Assembly (NCBI GenBank): GCA_036872755.1 | Contig: JAVHNS010000001.1 | Span: 4,278,001-4,342,000, forward strand | Source of the DNA: Orbilia blumenaviensis | Taxonomy: Eukaryota > Ascomycota > Orbiliomycetes > Orbiliales > Orbiliaceae | DNA: 64,000 nt | Reading direction: 5' to 3' | In this document: positions 50,823 through 63,789 of the stretch, one piece after another | Numbering within the stretch: position 1 is the first letter of the stretch | Layout of the letters: each line of letters opens with the position of its first letter | Position numbers and translations under genes: made by a program | The notes under the pieces: generated by a model | Database searches by the model: none | What the model was told of the DNA's origin: nothing | What the model saw: the letters and a program-made list of their open reading frames with translations, nothing else

Positions 50823-52853
50823 TTAATGGTCGTGCTCGTCCCCACCCTGCCTTTGCTCCGGATCTAGTTTGATCATAGTATCGATACGCATGATAGCAAT
50901 GCATGCCTCGACAGCAGACTTAAGCTGTTTTATCTTGCTCATGCTCGGCTCCAGCACTCCAACCTTGATTTCGTCGACTAATTTCCCATTTGTTAAATCC
51001 AGTCCATAATTCTTGAATCCTTTGATTTTAGCCTCAGTCTCGGCGGCAGATTGACTCGCTGCATGACGGTGTCGAAGCTTAGCCACAAGCTCCGATGAGT
51101 CTTTTGCGGCATTGACAGCCAATGTCTTTGGAATTATTAGAAGAGAGGAGGCAAATTCGGCTATGGCAAGTTGCTCTCGCGATCCCTATCGATTGTCAGA
51201 ACTCAATTCACCTATAGACCAAATGGGCTCGACATACCACTGTAGTCGCAAAATTTTCGAGGTAAATGCTTAGAGCAGTCTCGACGGCACCCCCTCCGGG
51301 GACTACCGCACCGCTTTCCAGTGTCCTTTTGACGGCACATAAAGAATCATGCACAGATCGTTCCATTTCATCCAGTTGGTAATCATTCGGACCTCGCAGG
51401 ATAATAGACGCGGAGCTAAATGCCTTTGTTCCCTTGATAAGGATACACTCATCGTCTGATATCCGTTCCTGTACTACTTCATCCGCATATCCTAGACTCG
51501 AGGCTTCGAAGACCTCGTCTCCCTCAAGATTGGATAGAGTCGAAACGAGAGTCGCACCAGTTGCTTTGGCAATCCTGCGCAGGTCCTCTTTTTTGCACCG
51601 ACGAACTGCAATGGCCTTCGCTTCAACGAAGGTTTTCAAACATAGATCATCGATACCCTTCGTAGTAAGGATTACATTTGCACCAGCGTCCAATATTTTC
51701 TTGATCTTCTCGAGAACAATCCCAGCCTCACGTTGCCGTATTGCCTCCAGTTGCTCCGGGTCATCGATGGTAATATGAACGCCAAGTGCCATTCTCGTCT
51801 TTTGTAGGTTCATATCCAGACAAGCAATTTTCGCGTTAACTATCCGCTTCTCCATAGCCTGCGAAGCAACGGTGCAATTCAGGGCGTATCCGTTGACCAA
51901 AATACTTTCCAAGGCGCTTTTCCCGTGAGCTTTGAGGATATTGACAGCTTTGACTGGGTATTTGGCCTCCTGCTTTTGGTTGACGGATCTCACAGAGAGC
52001 ATTGCATCAACTACCATTTCCGAGAAGAAACTGGAGTCAGATCCTATAATCTTCGATGACATGGACGTCTTCGCGATGTTGATTAGAGATTCACGTCCGA
52101 GGTTGTCAACTCTAGTCGACATAACTTCGGAGATGTATTTGACGGCCTCGCGTAATGCTAAGCGGTAACCGCTGATTATCGTTGTAGGGTGGATTCGGTT
52201 CTTGACAAGTTCGTTCGCACGGCGAAGGAGCTCCGAAGCAATAATAACGACAGAAGTGGTGCCATCCCCGACCTAAAGCCATTAAATGAACGTGTGAACA
52301 GAAGAGTTAGGTTTGACGCCTAGGAAGAGAAGGTTACCTCTTTGTCCTGTTGCTGGGCTAACTCGACAAGAATTTTGCCTGCGGGATGCTCTACATCGAG
52401 CAAGCTCAGAATAGTAGCTCCATCATTGGTAACCGTAACGTCCTGACGAGGATTCCGATCGGTGATCAGCAACTTAACAGCCTGGTGCCGCGAAAGTGGT
52501 GGGGGGGAAATACCCCAATGTCATCGACCATCATTTTGTCGAGCCCAGAGGGACCGAAAGAGCTCTTGACGACATTTGCAATGGCCTGTGTCGCGAGGAC
52601 TGTTAAAGGAGAGGATAAAAATTAGCTTCTCCAGTGCTTTTTCGTGGGGTACCGAAAACGCTGTAAAGATGATTGAAGATTTATGGTTACCGCACTGATC
52701 CCGGATGTCTGAGCCGCTAACTTTGCTCCCGCCTAGGACTATGGTCACCAGAGAACGTGTCAGTGAGTAGCTCCATATGAGGTTAAATACGGGTTTAGAA
52801 GCTTGCTTACACAGTGTCCCCGCATTCCGTGGTTGTTGAAAGATTGTCGTCAT
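50823..52853 (-). CDS. T-complex protein 1 subunit alpha (CCT1)
   Basis: Six minus-strand exons (52811-52853, 52691-52738, 52514-52599, 52338-52442, 51238-52272, 50823-51185) encode 559 residues. It begins [30 protein letters not shown], then [37 protein letters not shown] and the ATP motif [10 protein letters not shown]. The alpha-specific end contains [50 protein letters not shown], and PGGGAVE is seen before the last intron. CCT is the cytosolic chaperonin folding actin and tubulin. Two 3' splice sites were chosen by homology, because nearby AGs would break the frame or lose FLGG. Confidence 0.95.
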
Positions 52854-53340
52854 CTGGCCTGCTCTATCGTCGACTCGTGGTCGTGATGTTATAAGCTATA
52901 GGGTACAGCTTTGGGTTCAGGCAGGATCGGTGTTAGCTCAAATGTAGGATCAAGAGCAAGAATCGATGATGTGTATCGGTTCAGGGTTTCTGTGAGATTG
53001 ATGTGAAGCTTCTGGTGACGGTTTGGCGTCGTATGTCATCCAGCACATGTGGATTGGTCATGCAGGGTGTCTTCCTCTTATTCTTCTTCTTCTTCCTTTT
53101 TTTTTTTTTTTTTTTCTTTCCTTTTGGAGTCTCTTAGAGTGCCAAGGCCACCCCTCCTTGCCCCTCCCCACTATTAAACCCCACACGACCACGATAAGAG
53201 GAACGCACGATCACGACCACGACCACGACCACGATCACGATCACGACCACCCGCGACTTCCTTCCGTCGTGCTTGGCTATTGGTAGTAGGCAAATAACCT
53301 TGTTCTTCGCAGACCACGCACATTCAGCCAATTGCTCCCT
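52854..53340. promoter_or_regulatory. shared promoter region, CCT1 / prolyl-tRNA synthetase
   Basis: 487 bases between divergent starts. It contains a T run (about 53098-53115) and, 90-140 bases before the synthetase ATG, a CACGAC/CACGAT hexamer array (53203-53250), listed separately. Confidence 0.5.
53203..53250. repeat. (CACGAC/T)n hexamer array
   Basis: About eight tandem units of CACGAC or CACGAT in the shared CCT1/ProRS upstream region. Confidence 0.85.
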
Positions 53341-55951
53341 ATGGCTTCGGACTTGCAATCGAAACTGGAGGCCCTCTCCATCAATCCCACCGTCTTATCT
53401 CATGGCCCCTGTAAAAACCTAGCAGAATGGCACGCGCAGCTGGATTCTGTAATTCCCCAGCCGGATTTCGAGTACAAGCTCGTGAAAACTATGGTATTCA
53501 AGCCAAGTAAGCAAGATCCAAATGATCATAACCCTTTCGAGCTGTTTTCTAATAAATTCGGGCTACACAGAAGCACCCAAGTCTGAAACTGCACCCCTCA
53601 TTGTTTTGGTCGCTCTAGAGGACTCCCAAACCCCTTCATCGACCGTTTGCAAGGCGGTAGGTGTCAAAGAGGCCAGACTCGCCAGTGAAGATGTTGTTAG
53701 TGGTGTTCTGTCTGTCTCTACTGCCGATGGTAACAACCCCAACTAATAGCAATATCTGTAAAAATATGCGCAGACCATCAACTAATGAGCCAGTGCTGTT
53801 TAGTTTCCCCCTTCTCTATTACCAAAGAAAATGCATCATCCGTAAAAGTGGTGCTCGACAAAGCGCTTCTGGACTATCCCGGCAAGCTTGGTGTCCACCC
53901 AAATGACTCCGCGAAAACCTTCTTCTTGGCTCAGAAGGATATCCAACGATACCTCCTTGGAGCCGAAACTGAGATCGATGAGGTCGACTTCACCTCAGAA
54001 GTGTATCAGACAAGGTAATTTACTACTTCGCCTCCGTCCCGGCTTTGTTCTCGATATCCGTTATTAATTTCAATGACACACCTGCAGCGGGCCATCTACA
54101 GTTGGGAAATCTGAAGCCAAGAAGGCTGTTGCTCCACCGCCACAGAATGAAAAGATTGAGGGCGCAGCTTTAATAGGAATCACGGTCAAGAAAGAGCTTG
54201 ACTTCCCCGGTTGGTACCAGCAGGTTCTAACCAAAGGGGATATGCTGGATTACTACGATGTCTCTGGTTGCTATATTCTCAAGGTCAGTAAGCCGCATCT
54301 AGGTAACATAAAGATAAAGATTTTAACTTCAAGAAGCCATGGTCATATACGATCTGGGAACAAATACAAAGTAGGTGGAAAAAACCATATATCTATTTCA
54401 GGGACTACTTTATCAGTTGACTTGCTAATCACTTAATCCTCCCTCGTCTTCCGATTATAGAATGGTTTGACGCAAAAATCAAGGGAATTGGCGTTGAAAA
54501 CTGCTATTTCCCAATGTTCGTTTCGTCTAAAGTCTTAGAAAGGGAGAAGGACCATATTGAGGGGTTTGCCCCCGAAGTAGCCTGGGTTACGAAGGCGTGA
54601 GTCTCGCCTTCAGCTGAACCAATACTCCGTATTCCTGCTTACGCTATGACAGAGGGAGCACCGATCTTGAAGAACCGATCGCTATTCGCCCGACATCCGA
54701 AACAGTCATGTATCCATACTACGCAAAGTGGATACGATCGCATCGCGATCTTCCTCTCCGCCTCAACCAGTGGAACTCTGTTGTTCGATGGGAGTTCAAA
54801 CACCCACAACCTTTCCTCCGAACCCGTGAGTTCCTGTGGCAAGAAGGCCACACTGCGCACTTGACTTTCAAGGATGCGAATGAAGAAGTGTTGCAGATTC
54901 TTGATTTTTATGCAGGCGTTTACGAAGATCTCCTGGCTGTCCCAGTTATTAAAGGTAAAAAGACTGACAAGGAAAGATTCGCCGGTGGTCTTTTCACAAC
55001 CACTTGTGAAGGTTACATCCCCACTACTGGACGCGGTATTCAGGGAGCCACATCTCACTGCTTGGGTCAGAATTTTAGCAAGATGTTCGGAATTACTGTG
55101 GAAGATCCATCCTCCAAGGAAGGAGAAGAAAAGGAAAAACTCTTTGTCTGGCAAAATTCCTGGGGCCTTTCTACCCGGGTCATTGGTGTTATGGTGATGA
55201 TACATGGCGACCAGAAAGGGTTGGTCTTACCCCCACGGGTAGCCGGGCATCAGGTTGTGATTGTCCCGTGCGGAATTACAACAAAGACATCAGAGTCGAA
55301 CAGGGATTTGCTCTATGACGACATCAAACAAATCGCTGCACGACTAACAGAAGCCGGTATACGGGTGAAAGCAGACCTACGAGACAGCTATTCCCCAGGA
55401 TATAAATTCAACGACTGGGAGCTAAAGGGCGTGCCGCTTAGACTGGAATATGGCCCTCAAGACGCCAAAAAGAGACAAGTCCTGGGAGCCCGGAGAGATA
55501 CCGGTGCCAAAGCTGCCATACCGCTCGATAATCTCACCGATTCTGTCCACGAACTTCTAGAAACAATACAAGGCGACCTCTACAAGAAGGCTAAAGAATC
55601 ATTTGATGCCAATATTGAAATTATCAAGAAATGGGAAGAGTTTGTACCCGCCTTAAACCAGAAGAAGGTCATACTCATGCCGTTCTGTCTTGAAGAGTCC
55701 TGCGAAGATGATATAAAAGAAAGAAGCAAGCGAACTGACACAAGTGAGGCGGAAGATGCTAAAGCTCCCAGTATGGGCGCTAAGAGCTTATGCCGCCCTT
55801 TTAATCAACCAAGCGGGTTGGTTCTGGGGGAAACAAAATGCCTCGCCTGTGGAAAAGATGCAAAGGTAAGCTCACATACCTTTCCTACTCAGGAGCCATT
55901 GGTTAATTTTCCAATCTATAGGAATACTGTCTATTTGGCCGAAGCTATTAA
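53341..55951 (+). CDS. prolyl-tRNA synthetase, cytosolic (class II)
   Basis: Eight exons (53341-53506, 53571-53729, 53804-54014, 54088-54283, 54337-54370, 54461-54596, 54653-55865, 55922-55951) encode 714 residues. The N-terminal editing-like domain comes first, as in yeast. The core has [27 protein letters not shown] (motif 1), [52 protein letters not shown] (motif 2) and [15 protein letters not shown] (motif 3). The end is a zinc-binding C-terminal domain (CLACGKDAK) with the terminal Tyr in CLFGRSY, characteristic of archaeal/eukaryotic ProRS. It charges tRNA-Pro in the cytosol. The short exons 54337-54370 and 55922-55951 are set by frame and homology. Confidence 0.96.
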
Positions 55952-56283
55952 GCACTTAAACCATGCCCAATAAACTTGTGGGAAATCTGATTTTAGACAT
56001 TGGAATCGGCAATGCGGAGGAGGTCATATTAGTCCTTTGCGCGTGTTAAACTAAACCCTTCCACACCCACTCGAAAAGAAAAAAAAACCCTCTAATACCC
56101 TTTATATCGAGGCTGCCGGTATCCCCTTGCAAATACATGTTTTAACTGTCATCACTGCCTCAGGGTGTAATTCCTTTTATTCTAGCGAAATATTGTCCAG
56201 TAAATTAAATACTGCGATCCCCTTATGATGGTCAACATTACCCTTTAATCATACCGTTGGCTCTACTCCTGAGCCCTCTATAA
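55952..56283. other. intergenic between convergent ProRS and TYW4-like genes
   Basis: 332 bases, two 3' ends. A short A run lies near 56079-56087. Nothing else is seen. Confidence 0.5.
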
Positions 56284-59200
56284 TTATACAGTATCTGCGG
56301 CTATATCAAGCAGCTCTTGCCCAAGTCTTGCGAGATAGAAACGTCGAGTGTTTTCATCGACCCCATCGAATTTCCTCGCCACTCCCTTCAAAATCTCTCG
56401 ACTCTCCTCATAGCACGCAAGATCCTTGTTCCCATAGAGATCTTTGCCCTCAGAGTGCAAGGCAGTGTCGAAACTATGGAAAAAAGTATTAATGGCAACG
56501 CAGGGAGAAAGAGGGAGCACTGCGTGCAGCCAAAAGGGCGGTATAAATAGCGTATCGCCGGGACGCATTAGGATTTCGAGAGGGTGCGTCCCAGATGGAA
56601 TCTCCTCGAATATGTTCAGTATAGAACTTGTAGTCTTGCCTGCCGGAAATTGTAACAGGCCGATATCACTAGGTGGAAACAGTCTAGTGAATTTAGCAAA
56701 ACATATTTCCTGTTGTGTTTAAAGGTATCAGGCTTACAATAGTCTCTTCTCTCCCCGAATATGGAATAGGAAGTTAGCGCATACATCGTAGTCTGGGGGA
56801 TTATAGATTAGCTGTGTGCTTGTCAAAACCAATTCACGCTGAGGGCAAGATAGCATACGTAGCCATATGCCTATCCCAGGACTCGATATTCTCAACGGCG
56901 ATGAGTGCAGTGAGCTCTCTATGAATGACAACTCCTTAGGAATATAAAAGTCTGCGCTGAGTCCGGGGAAGTCGCGGCTAAACAGAGATGCATGCTTTGT
57001 TGGTTTTCGAGAGACGGACCTCAAATAGCAAAGCGTAGTTGGTTCTTTCGCGAATGCTAGGTCGATAAAGGCCGAGAAATCCATTTGCTGGTACTTAAAA
57101 TTCTTAGAATTGAAATTGAGGTGAACCAGAGAATGTTCGTCAGCAGAAACTGCACGATGCACAGTAACCTACACCTCGAACGGCAAATGTCAGTATCGCC
57201 AGAGGGCTATCATTTACAACATGCACATATCGTAACAGCGTTCAAGAAGAGGCATCGTTACCTCCCTGGAGCCGCCAATAGAGGCTTTAAGATATTCTGG
57301 GTTCCATTTTTCAGTACACGCCCCAAATGAAAGGTTATTGAAAAGGAGAGGCGTGTTACGACGAATTTCAGATTGGATCACGGCAGGATCATAGTTCAGC
57401 GTGTAGACCTGGACTGTCATTGGTTTTGGAGGGTCATTGGTAGGATCCACCGCCGAGGGAAGCTCGGAAAGTTGGGCATGATGTGAGCTGGGGCTTGGTT
57501 CAGCGGCTTCGAGGTGATCAATTTTCAATATTCCCGTGCATAAGTTCCAAAACGATCCCATGCTGTTTAGATTTATAAATTAAGAAAGGTGCAAAATAAT
57601 TCGAGTATCCTGAATAGGCACTTAGGAATATACTTACCTGAACACATTTATGCCTCCACCGAAGACGTGTAGACGGTTGTTTAGCCATGCGTAGTCGCAG
57701 CCTACCAAAACGGGCCACAGCTCCTGGTCTTTCCCCGAGAGCGCCGCACGCAAAGGGGCTATCTTTTTGTTTGCAATGTCAAGGTGTAAGAAGCTGCCAG
57801 GAATATCAGCTGACGGACAATGGAGGCCGAACACCCCTCCCGCAAGTATAGCGTCGGTATCGCTAATTGGGATTAGCTGTGCCCCCCCTCGGTATAGTAA
57901 ACTTTTATCGGAGATGCAGGGCTGCCATGGTTTGTACTGCATTGAACCCGATTTATCGAATGACAATAAGAGAATATCGGGAACCATATTTCCGTCTCGA
58001 CAAAATCCGCCTGTTAAGACACCAATCGCCATTGGATTGAACCATGCCAGAGACGCAGAAAAGCGAGCAGTGGGTGGCTTCCCCACAGAAGTAACTTCAC
58101 TCCAGCCGTTCAGCTCCGACCAGACAGCCCAAGTATCATAAACATTATTATTAGCGCCCCGCCCACCGAATATGAGTACGTGGTCGTTTCCTTCCAGAAT
58201 AACATGGGTAGCGGAATGTCTATATCTGCCACTTGGAAGATCATGGACCCTCGTCCAAATTGTCCCATTGAACAACCAGCAGTCAACCAGTGCAGAACTT
58301 GGGTTACCTCTTCCCCCGACTAACAACATTTTGCGGCCACTGAGTTTAGTCAGACTGTGGCAGACCCGTGGATCAGGCCGTAAATCAGAATCAACACGTG
58401 ATATTTTCATCTTCGCTTCATCAAAAAAGTGAGTCGCAGATGATCGAGTTTTATTGTCTGCTCCGCCATAATAGACGGCGAATCTATCACCGAGCCTCGC
58501 TACTGCTCCATGTTTTCGACGATCAAACACAGGTTGCCAGTGTCTGCGATATTCGAAACTAGCAACGATGTTGGAGACTCGAGAATTTTGAGGCGTTACT
58601 TGGTCCACCTCGTTAAGTTCTTGGGCGGTAATGCGGCTGCCTCCTGACCACTCGCGGGCAGTCAGACCCGTCAGTTTATCATCTGGTGATCTGGAGCATG
58701 CATATAGGAAGAAATAGTGTTGCCCAAAATATACGAAATCCTCCCATTCATCAAACGGTTCGATGGATTCCACAAATGCCCTTTGTTCGTCAGAGAGCAT
58801 ATTACACCAGGCACCGTAAAAGTCGCATGCCACTAGTGAATTCCAACCAGACGAATGGAATCTTCTGGCCTGATCAATAAGCGACGGGTACCTTCCTATG
58901 GTCTGAAGAGCAGAGTTTATTTTCCGAAAATGCGACAGCATAGTCTTTGCAAACGGGTGTTTCTCGCCAGCCGGCAGTATCTGTTCGATTAACACGAACC
59001 TGGCTAAATTTCACATGGTCAGTACCACTTCAAGTGGAAGCGCTTCCCGTCTGTACCCCTTCTACACCTTAAGCTTTGACTTACCGGATGAGAAACGTGA
59101 AGCCCATTCTATTAGAGAATCGGCATCTCCCACGGGCATATATGTGATTGCAACCTCGCTGATAAACAGTAGCTCATCATGGGCTTGGCAATATGTTTGA

Positions 59201-60202
59201 ACGACTTCACTGAATTTGTCGAGATCGCTGAGATCGATTCCGATTGCGGTGTAGTTAGCTGAAGATACCATGACAGTATCCGAGTCTGGGAAATATACAG
59301 GATCAACCAAGCGCTCGCACAGCTCTGGTGTGGTTTTTATGACCTCAGTTTTACGCCGGATGGATTGTGGATAGTCGACATCAATGAAGTTAACATCGGG
59401 GTATTGACGTAAGTAATGAAATGGTAGGGGGTCACTGGCCAGAACGTAGTAAGTTTACGGGAAATGGTAATGCTAACTGTAAATGCACGTGGCGCACTTA
59501 CGAACCACATCCGAGGTTTATAAGCTGGGGACGTTGAAACGAGATCTGTCAGTTTTATGCTGCAGTGGGGAAAGTATCCAGATAGGCGAGGACTTGCATA
59601 TTTGGGTGCGTCAGATTTGGAAATGAGAAAATCCTCTACCGCTTGCTTCACGAGTTCCATACGTAGCCAATAGCCTCGGTTTATTAACGGACTTCTTCGC
59701 TGAAATTTCGGGACGAAATGGCGTAGAAGGTGATCGGACCGGTTGGGAACATAGAACCTCTCAACGCTCCTATTGTTCTAGAGTCAAACGGATATACATT
59801 TAACGTACATATAGGGATTGCTGATTTCAAAGATTCCGCTTTAGGGGTTTTGGGTCGTAGATTCTGGGAAAACATACCGCTTCGAGACGATACTACTATC
59901 ATTTGTCTTTTTTTTTTTTTTGGGTGCAAAACAAAGAATTAGCACTGATATTGATTACCAGGTGTTTGTTGTGCAGCTATAATGCTCGCATCAACTATGC
60001 TATGTATATATGTGTGATACTAAAAAGTAATCTTCAATTGTAGAATGCAATGCAGTGCAACAGTATCTATTGATTAGCTAGTCGAAGATAGATTGTGGGT
60101 GTAACTTACGGCGACAACTGCATCCGGAACGATTACATTATCAATTACGGTTGCGTGTGGGCTATGCACATGGGGAAGGGGCCCCGAGACTGATGTTTTC
60201 AT
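56284..60202 (-). CDS. tRNA wybutosine-synthesising protein 4 (TYW4/PPM2-like)
   Basis: Ten minus-strand exons: 60110-60202, 59878-59906, 59598-59769, 59502-59545, 59085-59434, 57638-59003, 57262-57562, 56859-57168, 56738-56792 and 56284-56683, 1039 residues, normal for the family. Domains in order: SAM-dependent leucine-carboxyl-methyltransferase-like fold (TNDSSIVSKRSVERFYV, LINLGCGSDPLPFHYLR), kelch repeats (for example LIFGGRGANNNVYDTWA), and a JmjC/cupin domain with HYDVCANFLFHIRGEKRLLLFPPSD and RPGDTLFIPPFWLHAV. It finishes wybutosine at position 37 of tRNA-Phe. Intron 59546-59597 appears to use a GC donor. The acceptor of intron 1 follows 14 A residues. Confidence 0.9.
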
Positions 60203-61083
60203 TGCCGAGCCCGAGTTTGTAGATGCTGGTGGTGATCGAGTTCGGGTCCGAAAGGGTACGACTAGATTCGAAGTCAGATATGCTCAGCAAATTAATGTGG
60301 GAATGAAGATGTGTTGTATGAGGTTAGAGCTGTTGTAAATTGAAAAAGAATAATGACCTACCTGGAGCAGCCGCTTATTTTAGCCGCCCACCGCTGACAT
60401 AATCAGCCGGCTTGTTTTTTTGGGGGGATTTGACACGTGACCTGACGTACTGACCCAACCAGTGGGTCGGGGCGATGGGTACATTACCCAGTTGGTCCTT
60501 ACTACCCGGAGATCAGATCACGAACTACCCAACCAACCAGCAGCTGCATCTGTTAACTAGGTAACTATCCGGTACTTCACTCAAGCAAGTACCCAAGTCG
60601 GTACTACCGAGAGTACCTTACTTAGTCTCCAGTACTAGTACCTGCAGCTTCACTTCGACTCCCGCACTTCAAGCCTCTTTCTGCAACTAGCTGGCTTATC
60701 CCCAGATCTATCGATCACCCTGAATAACCTTTGGAGCCCAACCAACTGCAACTTCGAACCCTGATTCGGATACCTACCTAGTAGCTTTCTCCCGTAGTCT
60801 AGATTCTCTGACCGGCACTGCGCCGCCCTGTTCTGCCCCCCCCATACCAGACCGCCAGTCCTCTACCGCCGGGTTTACCTGCGCCCTTCCGCCCTCGAAC
60901 GATCATTTTTCCAACGTCCAGGCCATTATAAGAACTCGTCATCCTCAACTGTATCGTATTTGCTGGGTTGGAACCCGAACTTGCCAACAGGATCGCCATA
61001 GGGGTCCTAGAGTACCGCGCACTACCTTGGGGCGGTATCACACTATTCTCTACCGATCCTGCATCTGGCCTCCCGCTCATCAT
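60203..61083. promoter_or_regulatory. shared promoter region, TYW4 / ATG18-like
   Basis: 881 bases between divergent starts. ACCTAGGTA/AAGTAC-type words lie at 60555-60625. The right half is C/T-rich. No gene is supported. Confidence 0.5.
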
Positions 61084-62559
61084 ATGAATTTTGTCACCTT
61101 CAACCAAGACTTCTCCTGCCTGGCGGTAGGGACGCAAAATGGCTACCGGATATACAACTGCGATCCCTTTGGGAAATGCTACGAAAAAAAGGATGGCGAT
61201 ATTACGATCGTGGAGATGCTCTTCTCTACATCCCTTATTGCAGTGATTCTATCGCCGCGAAGGCTCCAGATAACGAATACGAGGGTATGTTCCGTCCGCG
61301 AGTTTGGAATTCCCAAGCTAATGTCTCTTGTGTGTACGTATAGCGCGAGTCTACTATATGCGAGCTAACGTTCCCTACTGCGGTTCTTGCGGTTAAACTG
61401 AATCGCAAACGTCTGATCGTGGTCTTGGAGGATCAAATATATGTTTACGATATTAGCAATATGAAACTCTTGACGACCATTGAAACTTCGCCGAATCCTA
61501 ACGGTATGCTTCAAAACTGCTCATGTTGACTCATTGCGTACACATTCCGCAAATAGTTACTGATCACATTAACGTTTTCGCCGTAGCCATATGCGCCTTA
61601 TCGCCTTCATCTGAAAAATGCTACCTCGTCTACCCTCGGCCGGTCCCTACATCGCCATCTCCGTTCGCACCTCCCCCCAACGCGACATCTGCTGCTACAG
61701 TTCCAGGCGTCACTGGCTCTGGAGATGTGATAGTATATGATGCTTCGACGCTCAAGACCATAGGTATGATATCGGCTCATAAGTCGCCAATATCGGCCCT
61801 TGCCCTGAGTAGTGATGGCACGTACCTTGCTACTGCTTCGGATACCGGAACTATCATACGGGTATTCTCATTACCACTGGGGACCAAAATGTTCCAATTT
61901 CGCCGAGGCACATACCCTTCAAAGATATATAGCATGGCCTTCAATCTTGCATCAACCATGCTTTGTGTGTCTTCAGCCACCGAAACCGTTCATATATTTA
62001 GATTAGTCGACCCAAATACGGCAGGCAATGCCGTGGACACATCAACGTCGCAAATTCACGCGGCATCTGGATTGCGGCCGAGGAGCGGCAGCTCTGGTGG
62101 CTCGAATGGCTCGAACCCAGATATTTCAGGCGCACCATTCGACACCAACACGGAAGGTAAACGGCGGAGTACGTCCTTTGCAAGTCTTATAAGGCGATCG
62201 TCCCAATCGATAGGGAAATCCGTTGTCGGCGCTGTCGGCGGCTATTTACCCCAAGCGGTTACCGAGATGTGGGAACCGCAACGAGATTTCGCGTTCGTAC
62301 GGCTGCCAGCTGCGACAAAGAGCGTTGTCGCGCTTAGTAGCAACAGTCCGCAAATCATGGTTGTCACATCAGATGGTTTCTTTTATTTATACAATGTTGA
62401 TATGGAGAATGGCGGGGAGTGTATATTAACGAAGAAATACTCGTAAGTCAAAGACCCTGATCCGACCAATAAATCTTAAATGAATGCTGACTTTTTCTTT
62501 TCTTTTCGCCCAGGCTGCTTGATTCTGGTGGGAGGGGCGGTTTCGACGCTGAGATATAG
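61084..62559 (+). CDS. Atg18-like PROPPIN (autophagy)
   Basis: Exons 61084-61284, 61344-61503, 61587-62442 and 62514-62559 give 420 residues. It starts [29 protein letters not shown], the first propeller blade. [38 protein letters not shown] follows, then the phosphoinositide-binding FRRG in [15 protein letters not shown] Ser/Gly-rich loop (about residues 280-330) interrupts the last blades, as in other Atg18 proteins. It binds PI3P and PI(3,5)P2 at pre-autophagosomal and vacuolar membranes. The short last exon [15 protein letters not shown] is usual for the fungal protein. Confidence 0.94.
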
Positions 62560-63123
62560 TTGTTAGTGGCGTTGCTCTATTTACTTATGGCATATCTCAT
62601 TTTGCTTTGGATGGTCTGTACTATCATGGTATCAGAATTGGGAATCAATCATTTATTGTCTTTTTTTTCCTTTCTTTCTTTCTTTAGGAGTGGTTTCTTT
62701 GTTTCTTTCTTCTCTCTCTCTCTTTGTTCTCTGGATCTGGTCAAGGCGCTCATCATATCATTCACGGAGTGTTCGTCACATAATATCAAAGTTAGATCTG
62801 ACTAAGTTCGAATACCTTATCATTGGTCTTGGTTACAAATACGAAGTGGCCAAACCCCTAACCAAACAGTATTGGCTAATATATCCCATAATCGTATTTC
62901 CATATCCAATTTATTGTTTTCGGGGAGAATAGACCCCTTTCTTGAACCGACCGACCGAGCCCTCAAATCCCCCCTGGCGACTAATTCAATAATCCCTTCG
63001 GACTGGGGGAGGCTTTTCATGTATTAGAAGACGTGGTTGTGTTTCCAATTTCGGGTCCTCATCAAGTTGAGTGAGAGTTGATATATTGACCATTCCTCGT
63101 TAGTAATTACGGTGGCAGCCAGC
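62560..63123. other. intergenic between convergent ATG18-like and TFIIA gamma genes
   Basis: 564 bases. A TTTC/TC repeat lies at about 62659-62720; the rest holds short frames only. Confidence 0.5.
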
Positions 63124-63582
63124 TCAAGTCTCTCCGGGCTTCTTGGAATTGCAGGATACGATTTTGACCCGATCACTATGAATTGATTGTGAATTCTCGA
63201 GCTTGAAGGTGACATCTTTGATGAGGAAAGTCCAGACTTCGTCGCAGAACCGGTAGGTATCAAGATGCCCCTAAGGGAGTTCACATTTGGGTTAACAGTG
63301 CTTGGGTTCTACACAAGGTACATACTTACCTTGAAGGACAACTTGGCGGTAACTTGTTGGGCAAGTATATCAGTGACGGAGCGGTCGAAATTGGATAGAA
63401 TCTTCATGGCCAGCTGTGGCGCGATGCGACCGTCGGATATGAGGTCATCTAGGGCATCTGTGAGGGCAACCCCGATGCTAATCAAACACGTTGTTAGGGT
63501 TGGTTGACACCCATAGATAGAAATAATAAGATCCAGCGTACCTGGATCTCCTGTAGAGTTCGTAATAAGTCTGGTTGTTCAT
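63124..63582 (-). CDS. TFIIA gamma subunit (Toa2-like)
   Basis: Minus-strand exons 63542-63582, 63330-63477 and 63124-63270 give 111 residues, the usual length. It reads [56 protein letters not shown], then [24 protein letters not shown] and [14 protein letters not shown] gamma pairs with the large subunit to stabilise TBP on TATA DNA. All landmarks of the helix bundle plus beta-barrel are present; the start and all phases agree. Confidence 0.96.
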
Positions 63583-63789
63583 CGCGTCTCTTGTGATCGG
63601 AGGTTCGCAGAGCGTGTGAAGATGGAGAGAGAGAAACACTGTCGAGATAACTGCGGCTTAAATACTAGTCTTTCTTTCCTTTTTTTTTCTTGCTCTGAAA
63701 AGCTGGATCCTCTTTTAACCACCACCACGAACCAATGAACGCCATTCTAATTGATACCAGCATAATTCTCTAAGCCAGGCCGCCACTTC

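Noticed and set aside
60799..61137. Minus-strand frame of 112 codons over the ATG18 start
   Set aside because: It overlaps the first coding exon of a clear gene and resembles no family; it is a shadow frame.
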